Positions 1 to 6,645 are shown, counted from the first letter of the stretch. The stretch: DNA of 10,419 bases from G001797105 sp964528155 (GCA_964528155.1 CAZGRL010000124.1:1-10419), one strand, 5' to 3'. Program-made: numbers and translations. Notes: generated by a model not told the origin, from the sequence alone.

Positions 1-79
1 CCCACAAGATCGCGAGAGATTGAGAGGGATTAATTCCTATACCCCAGGTCCAGACTAGAGAGTCGAGTTTAAGTGTCAC

Positions 80-340
80 GTGCATGACAAAAAGAAGATC
101 CTTAGAATGGCCTGCACAAAGGGCCAAGAGCAGGACCTCAGCCGACGGGGCGAAATCCGCTTTACGATCGGTGATGAGGAGCGCGTGCTCCAAGTTCGCC
201 CAGGCAATCCTGAAGAAGAGGTAATACTTGTTCCTTTTTGGGGCTGCAATTGTGGCTTTGTGCCCTTGGGGAATTGGCTCAAAGTACGGAGACGCGCTCG
301 TGAGAATAATCGTCGCCCAAAAACAGTAGAAGCAATTTAG
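80..340 (+). CDS. Small Cys-containing protein of unknown function upstream of cooC
   Basis: I do not recognise a family for this 86-residue protein. It has a basic N-terminus, a central stretch with alternating hydrophobic residues (GEIRFTIG, RVLQVRPG, EVILVPF) that looks like a small beta fold, then the motif FWGCNCGF with two cysteines one residue apart, and a basic tail rich in Arg. A third cysteine sits just after the internal Met. The frame can start at GTG 80, but ATG 107 is preceded by an AAAGAAGA stretch at 91-98 and may be the true start, giving 77 residues. The stop at 338-340 is followed immediately by the cooC ribosome binding site, leaving only 11 bases before cooC, so the two are probably cotranscribed. 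A role in metal or Fe-S handling alongside CooC is conceivable from the C-x-C motif and position only. Confidence 0.6.
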   Translation: MHDKKKILRMACTKGQEQDLSRRGEIRFTIGDEERVLQVRPGNPEEEVILVPFWGCNCGFVPLGNWLKVRRRARENNRRPKTVEAI

Positions 341-351
341 AGGAGATAAAT

Positions 352-1122
352 ATGAAAAAGATAGCAGTTTGTGGAAAGGGCGGTAGTGGGAAAAGCTCTA
401 TTGTCGTCCTGCTGGCAAATGGGATCCGAGAGAGAGGTTACCGGGTATTGGTCATTGACTCAGATGAGTCAAATCCGGGGCTTCATCGAATGCTGGGCCT
501 AAGAAATAGGCCTGCCCCCCTTTTGGAGCTCGTTGGTGGAAAGAAACTGGTGTTCCAGGCCTTCTCGCAGGACTCGGAATCCCCAATGAGTATCCTGACG
601 CGGGATGAGATCCGAACCTCAGATCTCCCGAGCCAATACCTCGTGCAGACAGATGGAATCGGGCTGGTTTGTACGGGAAAGATCCTTCAATCCCTTGAGG
701 GCTGTGCCTGTCCCATGGGCGCACTAAATCGCGAATTCTTAAGAAGGCTCTGCTTACAGGAAGATGAGGTAGCAATTGTTGACATGGAGGCAGGGATAGA
801 GCACTTCGGCAGAGGCGTTGAGACGAGTGTGGATAGCGTGCTCGTGGTGGTTGAACCCTCTTTTGACTCGCTGGAGCTTGCCGAGAAAATAAATACGCTT
901 GCGGCTGAGGTCGGTGTGGAAAGCACTTGGAATATCCTTAATAAGGTTTCATCAGAGGAAATCGCGTTGAAACTGACAAATGAGTTGAAGAAGAAGGGTA
1001 TATCTGTGATTGGAGGCATAAGCTACGATGAGGGGATATTCCAATCTGGCCTGGAAGGGCGTCCACTTCATGAGACCAAGGCATTGAGCGATATCGGGAA
1101 AATACTAGATCGGTTGCTCTAA
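352..1122 (+). CDS. cooC: CooC-type CODH nickel-insertion ATPase
   Basis: CooC is a cytoplasmic MinD/ParA-like P-loop ATPase that dimerises on ATP and helps load nickel into the C-cluster of carbon monoxide dehydrogenase. The 256-residue protein starts with a deviant Walker A motif, GKGGSGKS at residues 8-15, with the signature lysine typical of the SIMIBI class. IDSDESNPGL near residues 35-44 matches the switch region, C118-x-C120 in EGCACPMGAL is the metal-binding pair of the family, and VDMEAGIEHFGRG from residue 143 is the Walker B region with the characteristic CooC continuation. Length is normal for the family (about 250). AGGAG at 341-345 lies 6 bases before ATG 352, fixing the start. 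The stop is 13 bases upstream of the cooT ATG, indicating one transcript. Nothing looks damaged. Confidence 0.95.
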   Translation: MKKIAVCGKGGSGKSSIVVLLANGIRERGYRVLVIDSDESNPGLHRMLGLRNRPAPLLELVGGKKLVFQAFSQDSESPMSILTRDEIRTSDLPSQYLVQTDGIGLVCTGKILQSLEGCACPMGALNREFLRRLCLQEDEVAIVDMEAGIEHFGRGVETSVDSVLVVVEPSFDSLELAEKINTLAAEVGVESTWNILNKVSSEEIALKLTNELKKKGISVIGGISYDEGIFQSGLEGRPLHETKALSDIGKILDRLL

Positions 1123-1135
1123 GGAGTTGACAATC

Positions 1136-1351
1136 ATGTGCTTAGCTACAGCTTATATCGAGAACAATGGCCAAAAGGAAGAGGTGATGCACGATGTGGC
1201 TTGGATCGAATTCGAAGGACAGGCGGTTGGGTTAATGACCCTCCTAGGGGAGCGGAAGCTGTTTCAGGCCAGGATAAAGAGCATCGATTTACTGAATAGT
1301 TCCATCGTGCTCGAGGGCAATAAAGAAGTTAAGGGTGAGGTATCTGGATAA
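1136..1351 (+). CDS. cooT: CooT family nickel-binding protein
   Basis: CooT is a small cytoplasmic nickel-binding protein encoded near CODH genes and thought to supply nickel for the active site. The 71-residue product begins MCLATAY; Cys2 is the conserved nickel-associated cysteine of the family. The remaining pattern (EEVMHDVAWIE, LLGERKLFQARIKSIDLL, SIVLEG) is the usual small beta barrel. The frame is open from TTG 1127, but AAGGAG at 1121-1126 lies 9 bases before ATG 1136, and only that start places the cysteine at position 2, so 1136 is preferred. It follows cooC directly. A second, damaged CooT-like sequence lies at about 7727. Confidence 0.9.
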   Translation: MCLATAYIENNGQKEEVMHDVAWIEFEGQAVGLMTLLGERKLFQARIKSIDLLNSSIVLEGNKEVKGEVSG

Positions 1352-1805
1352 TCCGTATCTTCTGTTTTGATCTTTTGCGCTTTAGGCATGGCAGAACGCA
1401 GGGAAAGCGGGATGGGCAAGGGAAAACGGGTGGGCGATGGCGCTGCTTAGGTTGCTGGCAAGTGGGAAAGATGACTGCGCCGGCTGCGGGCAATCGGAAA
1501 GCGAGAGGGGTTGGATGGCCGTTTATTCAGACAGTACGCTGAAGGGTGTACTCTGCGATGATTGTGTTGAATCTGGGTGGGCTTGAAATCACTCGATAGA
1601 GACGATGAGGCATCCACGTTCTCCTCGTCGGACGAATGAATCTCAACATGCCTGCGTGATCTATACGGGATGAGGGAGCCCTTTTATCGTATGGGCTGGA
1701 TCTAATCACTTCTCAAGGGGAAAGACTCGGAGGGGGGAGGGTTGTGATTAAATGGGACGCCCGCGCTGGCGGCTGCACATGTTGAAGATATGGGAAGGGA
1801 AGGCA
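1352..1805. other. Intergenic stretch between cooT and the DUF1638 gene
   Basis: About 450 bases lie between cooT and the preferred start of the DUF1638 gene. The only content I can support is the candidate 49-codon zinc-knuckle ORF at 1437-1586, listed separately. The stretch from 1587 to 1751 shows no convincing coding frame, tRNA-like fold or strong inverted repeat. A purine-rich run (GGAGGGGGGAGGG, about 1728-1740) precedes the upstream alternative ATG at 1752. Confidence 0.4.
1437..1586 (+). CDS. Candidate 49-aa zinc-knuckle protein
   Basis: This short ORF encodes 49 residues with two CxxC pairs: DDCAGCG near residues 12-18 and LCDDCVESG near residues 39-47, separated by about 22 residues. 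That is the layout of a small zinc ribbon or rubredoxin-like knuckle. The segment between them (RGWMAVYSD, TLKGVL) would form the intervening strands. A random short ORF is unlikely to give two well-placed knuckles with typical flanking residues. The weak point is the start: the closest purine-rich sequence (AAGGGA, 1418-1423) is 13 bases away. The frame is open back to 1386 without another start. It sits 85 bases after cooT and may belong to that transcript. Function unknown; metal binding is inferred from the cysteines only. Confidence 0.42.
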   Translation: MALLRLLASGKDDCAGCGQSESERGWMAVYSDSTLKGVLCDDCVESGWA

Positions 1806-2480
1806 ATGGACCAGCCTATATTTGATGACCGCTGTATTATATCGTGTGGGATGTTACATCCAGAGATGAGCCATCTGATACATAGCGGATTTCTAAATCC
1901 ACGCCGCATTCTTTTTACCCCGCCCGGTCTGCACGCTTTGCCAGATCGTTTGGAAGAGCATCTTCTCATGCGAATATCAAGAGCTCGAGAATCGTGTCCC
2001 GACCATAAGATCGTTGTTGTGTATGGGAAGAAATGCCATGTAAACCTTGATCAGCCGCTCAAGCGTGTAGATTCGATCTTAGAGACAGCCGGCCAGGGGA
2101 TAACCAGGGTACAGGGCGACTATGGATACGACATGCTGGCAGGCCTTGAGGATCGTCAGCGAATGAGCGAGGGGAGGCAGGAGAAGGTCTTGTGGTTTAC
2201 ACCAGGCTGGCTCAGAAGCTGGAAAGCTGTCTACCAGAGGTACTTCGGATGGGACAAGGCCGATGCCAATGCCAATTTTCCAGGTTTCTACGACAAGATC
2301 GTTGTCTTAGACAGCCTCAACATTGCCGACAAGTATATCGCTGAGCACGCCGAGGATATTCTTGAACTATTCGACTGGACCGGCCTGGAGGTGGAGTTTT
2401 ATCCGATTACTCTTGACCGTCTCAAAGGACTGCTGCGAGCGGCACTAGCCAGCCTCGATCAAGTTGTCGCGGAGGTTTGA
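1806..2480 (+). CDS. DUF1638 family protein
   Basis: The protein matches the DUF1638 pattern (PF07796): the opening CIISCGMLHPE, a YGKKCHVNLDQ segment corresponding to the family's GYG-C-G-L region, and LWFTPGWLRSWKAVYQRYFGWD, the usual TPGW segment. DUF1638 proteins are common in methanogens and anaerobic bacteria, often beside corrinoid-dependent methyltransferase genes; their biochemical role is not established to my knowledge. I chose ATG 1806 because AAGGGA at 1795-1800 is well spaced and the family homology begins at once, giving 224 residues. In-frame ATGs at 1752 and 1779 would add up to 18 residues (242 in total). The C-terminal half (residues about 160-220) is acidic and helical and ends at a TGA with no partner gene immediately after. 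The surroundings (cooC, cooT, acetyl-CoA synthase) suit a link to corrinoid one-carbon metabolism, which is inference. Confidence 0.8.
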   Translation: MDQPIFDDRCIISCGMLHPEMSHLIHSGFLNPRRILFTPPGLHALPDRLEEHLLMRISRARESCPDHKIVVVYGKKCHVNLDQPLKRVDSILETAGQGITRVQGDYGYDMLAGLEDRQRMSEGRQEKVLWFTPGWLRSWKAVYQRYFGWDKADANANFPGFYDKIVVLDSLNIADKYIAEHAEDILELFDWTGLEVEFYPITLDRLKGLLRAALASLDQVVAEV

Positions 2481-2553
2481 GATGGGTTTGTATGCAGAGG
2501 AGAGGTGAAGAAGAGATCGCGGATGGTGCGGACAGTTCTCTCCATTAGGGTTT

Positions 2554-2685
2554 GAGTCGAGTAGAAACGCCATCGGGCGCAGCGGCCTGGCGCGCGTGTT
2601 CTACGGCAGCGTGGCGGCCGACCTCCTCCAGCATGTGGATCGGCCTTTGCTAATCATCCGATCAACGGGAGTTGAGCAAGAGTGA
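2554..2685 (+). pseudogene. Universal stress protein, C-terminal remnant
   Basis: Reading from 2557 to the TGA at 2683-2685 gives a peptide with GRSGLARVF, YGSVAADLLQH and RPLLIIR. This is the C-terminal signature of UspA-family proteins (G-x9-G-S/T phosphate-binding loop followed by the last helix and strand). Only about 40 of the usual 140 or so residues remain. The frame is open back to a TGA at 2506-2508 but has no start codon and no ATP-binding N-terminal half. A nearby ATG at 2523, in another frame, begins MVRTVLS, which resembles a Usp N-terminus, so an internal deletion joining the two ends is possible. The stop overlaps the GTG start of the next remnant (GTGA), the usual arrangement of two intact, translationally coupled genes. 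Confidence 0.65.
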
Positions 2686-2998
2686 AATATGTCTTCGGCC
2701 CCGACCCCTCCCGCCGCCTGGGTCAGTCCCTGGAGATCGACACCATCCCGCTCAGGACCTGAGAACTGGAACTGCGTCTACTTACTGTGAGTTGGGTCAC
2801 GCCGTCCCGCTTACGACCCGGCCGCGCGAGTGCTTTCCGTACGAAGACATCCTGACCAAGTTGAAAGAAGCACTGGCCGCGCATGAGCCGGGCGAGATTG
2901 ACTGGGGGACTTTCGTCGGATCGGGTGAGGGAACGCTGCACCCCGATGATGTACATGGCGGAGTGAATTCGAAATGTATGGCGAATCGTGATTCGTGA
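2682..2998 (+). pseudogene. Radical SAM protein, frameshifted and truncated
   Basis: The GTG at 2682 starts a recognisable radical SAM N-terminus of the MoaA/COG0731-like type (YVFGPDPSRRLGQSLEIDTIPL). The Cx3Cx2C motif should follow, but the first cysteine codon reads TGAG, shifting the frame at about 2760-2763. NWNCVY then reads in a second frame. A 4-base tandem duplication (TACT TACT, about 2779-2786) shifts it again, and LGHAVPL through EALAAHEPGEIDW and FVGSGEGTLH continues in a third frame. Homology stops at about 2945, after which the frame runs through non-matching residues to a TGA at 2996-2998. Intact relatives are roughly 300 residues, so most of the barrel is missing. A sequence CGAATC-GT-GATTCG at 2982-2995 marks the end of the remnant. 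Two frameshifts in the Fe-S motif plus the truncation make a functional product very unlikely. Confidence 0.7.
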
Positions 2999-3025
2999 GG
3001 ATTCACAAACCCGGGAGCAAAGCCA

Positions 3026-3262
3026 GTGAGTGCGATGGTCCCTCGAGCGAACTCGAAATCAGAACCAGGGGATGCCGGTGTGCAAGGGTCCGAGACCGAT
3101 GTAGTGCTAAAGGACGGTTCCCTGGCGCACGTGCGGCCGGTGCGCTCCGATGACCGAACGGCCATGCTGGAGTTGATCAAGATTCTCTTTGCCGAGGCCC
3201 TCTATCTGCGCTTCCTCCATACCATGAGCCCGGAGGAAGCAGTAAAGTGGCTGATGCCCGGT
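3026..3262 (+). pseudogene. GNAT acetyltransferase, N-terminal remnant
   Basis: From GTG 3026 the frame gives a polar leader and then VVLKDGSLAHVRPVRSDD, AMLELI and ALYLRFLHTMSPEEA. This resembles the start of the GNAT domain found in Pat-like protein acetyltransferases and in proteins fused to acyl-CoA synthetase domains (usual pattern 'DG-x-VHVRP-R-x-D' then 'S-x-YLRF'). Only the first 60 or so residues of the domain are visible; the acetyl-CoA-binding Q/RxxGxG/A segment is missing. The frame stays open to 3406, but the sequence beyond about 3260 does not resemble GNAT, and a different family appears in another frame. I read it as a truncated gene joined to an unrelated remnant. Family assignment is fair; exact subfamily is uncertain. 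Confidence 0.6.
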
Positions 3263-3449
3263 GCTGGCTGTAGGCAGGTCGTACAACAAGATTCCAACCT
3301 TCGGAGCGAACACGGCCTTTCCTTTGAGTCTCAGCGATGCGCCCACCGAAATACTGCCCAACCTTTGGACGACGGGGGAAATCCCCGAGCGGCTCGAACT
3401 GGATGAGCGCAGCAAGAACCTGACCGGCTGGGACAACGATTACCTTTGA
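3261..3449 (+). pseudogene. MBL-fold metallohydrolase (COG1237-like), internal remnant
   Basis: This frame encodes TEILPNLWTTGEIPERLELDERSKN. It resembles the 'P-EI-PG-W-TGEIPR' segment of the metallo-beta-lactamase fold proteins annotated as 7,8-dihydropterin-6-yl-methyl-4-(beta-D-ribofuranosyl)aminobenzene 5'-phosphate synthase-like (COG1237). The residues before it (SYNKIPTFG, AFPLSLSDA) occupy the place of the preceding loop. Neither the N-terminal HxHxDH metal site nor the later 'GCAH' metal site is present, so this is an internal fragment of about 60 residues. It ends in TGA four bases after the TTG at 3446 that opens the transporter frame. The identification rests on one motif and should be treated as tentative. 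Confidence 0.45.
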
Positions 3450-3469
3450 CTGTTGATTACAGGAACACC

Positions 3470-4738
3470 ATGCAATTACAGGAAACCAAGAATACCAACC
3501 TTGCGTCATCGGGAACCGGCATTGACCGCCGTAACTTCATTGCCGGGTTATGGCACGGGGCGTTCTTAGCCCTGGGCGTTTCGCTGACCCAGCCCACAAC
3601 AGTCATCTCCGCTTTTGTGGCAGACCTGACCGGGTCAACCGTCTGGGTGGGGGGCCTTTCTACCGTGCTGACCGTCGCCGGAGTCTTGCCTCAGCCTTTC
3701 GTTGCCCGCTGGATCGAACCACGCCCGCGCAAGATGCCGTATCTGTTGACCGCCATCTATCTACGGATCATAAGTTGGGGAACGCTGGCCTGGCTGGTGT
3801 ATGCCATTGGCGCTCAACATCCCATGACGCTGGCCTGGATATTGGTGGCGATGCTGCTGATCTTTTATGCAGGCGGTGGATTGGGCAACATCCCTTACAC
3901 GGACATTATTGGGAAAATCATCCCTGCTAATCGACGCGGGGCGTTTTTTGGCGGCATGGGAGTTTTGGCCGGGCCGCTTTCTGCGGGCGCGGCTCTATTG
4001 GCGCGGCAAATTCTGGCTCACACAGCCTACCCCGATAATTACGCTTCGTTATTTGGGTTGGCCGCCGTCAGCTTGGCCATCGCCTCGTTTGGCTTTCTGA
4101 CAATGCGGGAACCGCCAGCGTGCGAGGTCAAACCAGGCACGCCCTCCTGGCAGGAATATTGGCGACAACTCCTGGCCGCCAGCCGCCATTTGAAAACCTT
4201 GATTGCCGCGCAACTCCTGACCGGGTTCAGCCTGATGGCGCTGCCATTCTATGTAGTCTATGCCCGCGAACAGCTGGCCGCGCCTGTGGAAGCCGTCGGC
4301 TGGTTTTTGCTGGGGCAAGTCTTGGGCGGCGCGCTGTCCAACCTGGTTTGGGCGCGCCTGGTCGACCGGTCTGGCGGCCGCCGCATGTTGTTCGTTTGCG
4401 CGCTCGTTTCAACCTCGACCCCCTTGTTAGCCGTCGCCCTGAGTCCGCTTGGCTGGCTAGCTTTGCTGCCAGTCTTCTTCCTAGCCGGCGCGGCCTTCAA
4501 TGGGCGCAATGTTGGTTTTCAGAGCGCCCTGCTTGAGTTGGCCCCGGCTGCTGAACGGGCTACGTATGCGGGACTCAACGCGCTACTGACCTTGCCGGTC
4601 GCTTTTCTGCCCCTGGCGGCTGGTGTGTTTTTGCAATATTGGTCTTATGCTGCTCTCTACCTGTTTGCGACGGCATTCATTGCCGCGGGAGCAATTGTCA
4701 TGGGACGTTGGGCAAACCTGAAACAGGACCAAGAATGA
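3470..4738 (+). CDS. MFS family transporter
   Basis: A 422-residue integral membrane protein with about twelve hydrophobic segments in two halves separated by a hydrophilic central stretch (about residues 205-230, from MREPPACEVK to RHLKTL), the layout of the major facilitator superfamily. The first half includes WVGGLSTVLTVAGVLPQPFVARWIE, matching the helix 2-3 region with its cytoplasmic basic loop (EPRPRK). The second half has the corresponding NLVWARLVDRSGGRR loop. The substrate cannot be read from the sequence. ATG 3470 is chosen because AGGA at 3461-3464 is well placed; the frame is also open from TTG 3446. The stop overlaps the start of the CGGC gene (ATGA, 4735-4738), so the two are translationally coupled. 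Its intactness contrasts with the broken genes just upstream. Confidence 0.88.
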   Translation: MQLQETKNTNLASSGTGIDRRNFIAGLWHGAFLALGVSLTQPTTVISAFVADLTGSTVWVGGLSTVLTVAGVLPQPFVARWIEPRPRKMPYLLTAIYLRIISWGTLAWLVYAIGAQHPMTLAWILVAMLLIFYAGGGLGNIPYTDIIGKIIPANRRGAFFGGMGVLAGPLSAGAALLARQILAHTAYPDNYASLFGLAAVSLAIASFGFLTMREPPACEVKPGTPSWQEYWRQLLAASRHLKTLIAAQLLTGFSLMALPFYVVYAREQLAAPVEAVGWFLLGQVLGGALSNLVWARLVDRSGGRRMLFVCALVSTSTPLLAVALSPLGWLALLPVFFLAGAAFNGRNVGFQSALLELAPAAERATYAGLNALLTLPVAFLPLAAGVFLQYWSYAALYLFATAFIAAGAIVMGRWANLKQDQE

Positions 4739-5175
4739 GCACAAGCATCGGAATCGTTATCTGTGATCGCTACCGCACTTGCGCCGGTGGAAAACGCCTG
4801 CGAGCGTTGAAAAACCGCGAGGGCGCATTCAGCATCTACGCGGGCGAAGAAGTGGAGTTGGCGGGCTATACCACCTGCGGCGGATGTCCGGGCGGCAACA
4901 TCGAATATACCGGCGAGGAAATGGTAAGAAATGGGGTGCAGGTTATCCATTTAGCCACCGAACTGGTCGTCGGGTATCCCCCCTGCCCATATATCAACAC
5001 CTTCACAGCCTTTCTCAAAGAACGCCATGGCGTAAAAGTCGTGGTGGGAACGCACCCCATTCCGCAGAAATATCTGGACATGAACACGCGTCTGGGAACC
5101 TGGAAAGATTCTGCGTGGGAGGCCCTGCGTGCGCCGACGATGGCGGATGAAGCAACCCGCATTGCCTACAATTAG
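4735..5175 (+). CDS. CGGC domain-containing protein
   Basis: A 146-residue cytoplasmic protein with the defining CGGC motif at residues 48-51 (TTCGGCPGG), and further cysteines at 10 and 16 (ICDRYRTC) and 84 (PPCPY). This is the pattern of the CGGC domain family (PF08821), regarded as a putative metal-binding domain; a biochemical activity is not established to my knowledge. Later residues include VVGTHPIP, also typical. The start at 4735 overlaps the transporter stop by four bases, which fixes it and suggests the two act together, for example transport plus intracellular binding or reduction of a metal or oxyanion (inference). The next gene starts 16 bases after its stop. Confidence 0.88.
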   Translation: MSTSIGIVICDRYRTCAGGKRLRALKNREGAFSIYAGEEVELAGYTTCGGCPGGNIEYTGEEMVRNGVQVIHLATELVVGYPPCPYINTFTAFLKERHGVKVVVGTHPIPQKYLDMNTRLGTWKDSAWEALRAPTMADEATRIAYN

Positions 5176-5191
5176 CCGGAGTAAAGGAACA

Positions 5192-6085
5192 ATGGCATTA
5201 ATTTGGGCATTGGTTATTTCCGTTTTGCTCATCTTCCTGCTCGATCAACTTGTCGAGCGCATGTATCGCTATGAGAAAGAGTCATCGCAGATAACGCCGC
5301 AAAAATACCACATTCCCTTTGACGAGATTCACATCCCAGCGAAAAGCGGCGCGCAACTTTACGACTGGTGGATTCCCGCCTCGCTGCACGCGCCGACCCT
5401 GATCCTGATCCACGGCTGGGGGCGGAATCTGTCCCGTATGATACCCTACATCCGCGCTCTGCATCTCCTGGGCTACAACCTGCTGGCATTTGACGCCCGC
5501 AATCACGGCAACAGTTCGCCCGTAAGCCACCCCACCGTTGGTACCTTTTCGGAGGACGCCCTCGCCGCTATGGATCTTATCTCCCGTTTCGATTTGGTTG
5601 CGTCCCGCGGCATTGGCATCCTCGGGCTTTCGATTGGCGGGGGAGCGGCCATCAACTCAGCTGGCTGGGACCAACGCGTAAGAAGCGTCACTGCAATCGC
5701 TGCCCTTTCCCATCCAATCGAAGTCATGAATCTGGAATTTCAGAAGAGGAATATCCCAACCGTCATCTCCCGGCTGCATTTTGGGTATATGCAGCTACGC
5801 TTCGGACTAGATTTTGATAGAATCGCCCCTGTCAACAATATCCCCCATGCCGACGCGCATATCCTCCTGATTCATGGTGATGAAGATCTGACCATCCCGC
5901 TTACCCAGGGACAATCGCTCGCCAGGACTGGAAATCCCGGAAAAACACACCTGTGGATTGTCCCTGGCAAAGGCCACAGTGACTGCGACTCCCACCCACA
6001 GTTTTGGGAAAAAGTGGAAGTGTTCCCGCAAACAACGCTCCCCATTTCAACACGGGAAACTTCATCTGTTGAGGAGAGAAAATAG
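5192..6085 (+). CDS. Membrane-anchored alpha/beta hydrolase
   Basis: A 297-residue alpha/beta hydrolase-fold protein with one N-terminal membrane segment (residues about 2-20, LIWALVISVLLIFLLDQL) that looks like an uncleaved anchor or signal. The catalytic features are clear: HGWGRN at 74-79 as oxyanion-hole region, nucleophile Ser147 in GLSIG, Asp232 in HGDEDLTIP as the likely acid, and His262 in GKGHSD. Substrate is unknown; related proteins are esterases, peptidases or thioesterases, often labelled S9/BAAT-like. AAGGA at 5184-5188 precedes ATG 5192, making this start better than an upstream ATG at 5129 inside the CGGC gene. It is 16 bases after the CGGC stop and probably the last gene of that transcript, since a 173-base gap follows. 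Confidence 0.87.
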   Translation: MALIWALVISVLLIFLLDQLVERMYRYEKESSQITPQKYHIPFDEIHIPAKSGAQLYDWWIPASLHAPTLILIHGWGRNLSRMIPYIRALHLLGYNLLAFDARNHGNSSPVSHPTVGTFSEDALAAMDLISRFDLVASRGIGILGLSIGGGAAINSAGWDQRVRSVTAIAALSHPIEVMNLEFQKRNIPTVISRLHFGYMQLRFGLDFDRIAPVNNIPHADAHILLIHGDEDLTIPLTQGQSLARTGNPGKTHLWIVPGKGHSDCDSHPQFWEKVEVFPQTTLPISTRETSSVEERK

Positions 6086-6258
6086 GTCGAATGTAAACCC
6101 TTCAACATGACTTTAATTGTAATGAAAAGACGGCTTATCGGTAAGTAAACTGTAACCGCGTCACTGCCGGCAGTCAGCGACATCACGCAGGATGGCGCGT
6201 ATATCTCACGCCATAACTTTCCAGATGTGATTCAAAACCACTCAAGGAGATCGTTACA
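6086..6258 (+). promoter_or_regulatory. Intergenic region with a 12-bp palindrome, probable promoter of the thioredoxin gene
   Basis: This 173-base gap separates the hydrolase gene from the thioredoxin-like gene. It contains a perfect 12-bp palindrome, ACTGCCGGCAGT, at 6163-6174, a possible operator. It is AT-richer than its surroundings at 6100-6155, where a promoter could lie, but I cannot point to a convincing -35/-10 pair. AAGGAG at 6244-6249 is the ribosome binding site of the next gene. Confidence 0.35.
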
Positions 6259-6600
6259 ATGCTTCAAACCAATCTGGAACATGTAAATGGCAGGGAGGAA
6301 CTGCAAGCCTTGATCGAAAACAAGCAAAAGGTGGCTGTCTGCTGCGGAAGAATGGGACCGATGTGCATTCCCGTCTATGATATTTTCGAGGTTTTTCGGG
6401 ACAAGTACCCTGATATTCAATTTCGGGATATGGACTTCGACATTCCCGACGCCGCAGCCATCAAGAACCTGCCAGAGTGCAGAAGTTTCCGGGGGCTACC
6501 ATTTACCGTTTATTACCGCAATGGCAAAGTGGTGCAAGCAACCACCAGTATTCAAACGGCCAAACAAATAAAGGATATTATCAGCGAGGTCTTTTCGTAG
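6259..6600 (+). CDS. Thioredoxin-like protein with atypical CC-x6-C site
   Basis: A 113-residue protein of thioredoxin size and layout: an N-terminal helix, strand VAVCC, a helix IPVYDIFEVFRDKYP, strand IQFRDMDFD, and GLPFTVYYRNGKVV, which carries the cis-proline (Pro81) and the following strand pair. The usual WCGPC site is replaced by C28-C29-G-R-M-G-P-M-C36, so the redox pair would be spaced by six residues, or Cys28 takes part. Another cysteine, Cys74, lies just before the cis-Pro loop. The aromatic residue that normally precedes the active-site cysteine is absent. Start ATG 6259 follows AAGGAG with 9-base spacing. It lies 85 bases upstream of a thioredoxin reductase homologue, its likely partner. 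Thiol-disulfide exchange is inferred from fold and context. Confidence 0.82.
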   Translation: MLQTNLEHVNGREELQALIENKQKVAVCCGRMGPMCIPVYDIFEVFRDKYPDIQFRDMDFDIPDAAAIKNLPECRSFRGLPFTVYYRNGKVVQATTSIQTAKQIKDIISEVFS

Positions 6601-6611
6601 TTTCCTGCCAT

Positions 6612-6645
6612 AGACCTGACAGGTTTTGAGAAACCTGTCAGGTCT
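6612..6645. repeat. Perfect 15-bp inverted repeat between trx-like gene and trxB-like gene
   Basis: AGACCTGACAGGTTT at 6612-6626 and its exact reverse complement at 6631-6645 are separated by only four bases (TGAG). The transcript would form a strong hairpin. The tail after it (TATTGAATT) is not a clean U-run, so a classical intrinsic terminator is uncertain; it could attenuate transcription into the reductase gene, protect the upstream mRNA end, or be a copy of a dispersed palindrome. Confidence 0.75.

Noticed and set aside
1..79. Possible end of an upstream gene
   Set aside because: All three plus frames close within about 60 bases, and the short peptides are not recognisable, so no gene can be assigned.
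4120..4536. 138-codon plus-strand frame inside the MFS gene
   Set aside because: It overlaps clear transmembrane coding sequence in another frame and is Arg/Pro-rich without domain features; a shadow of the transporter.
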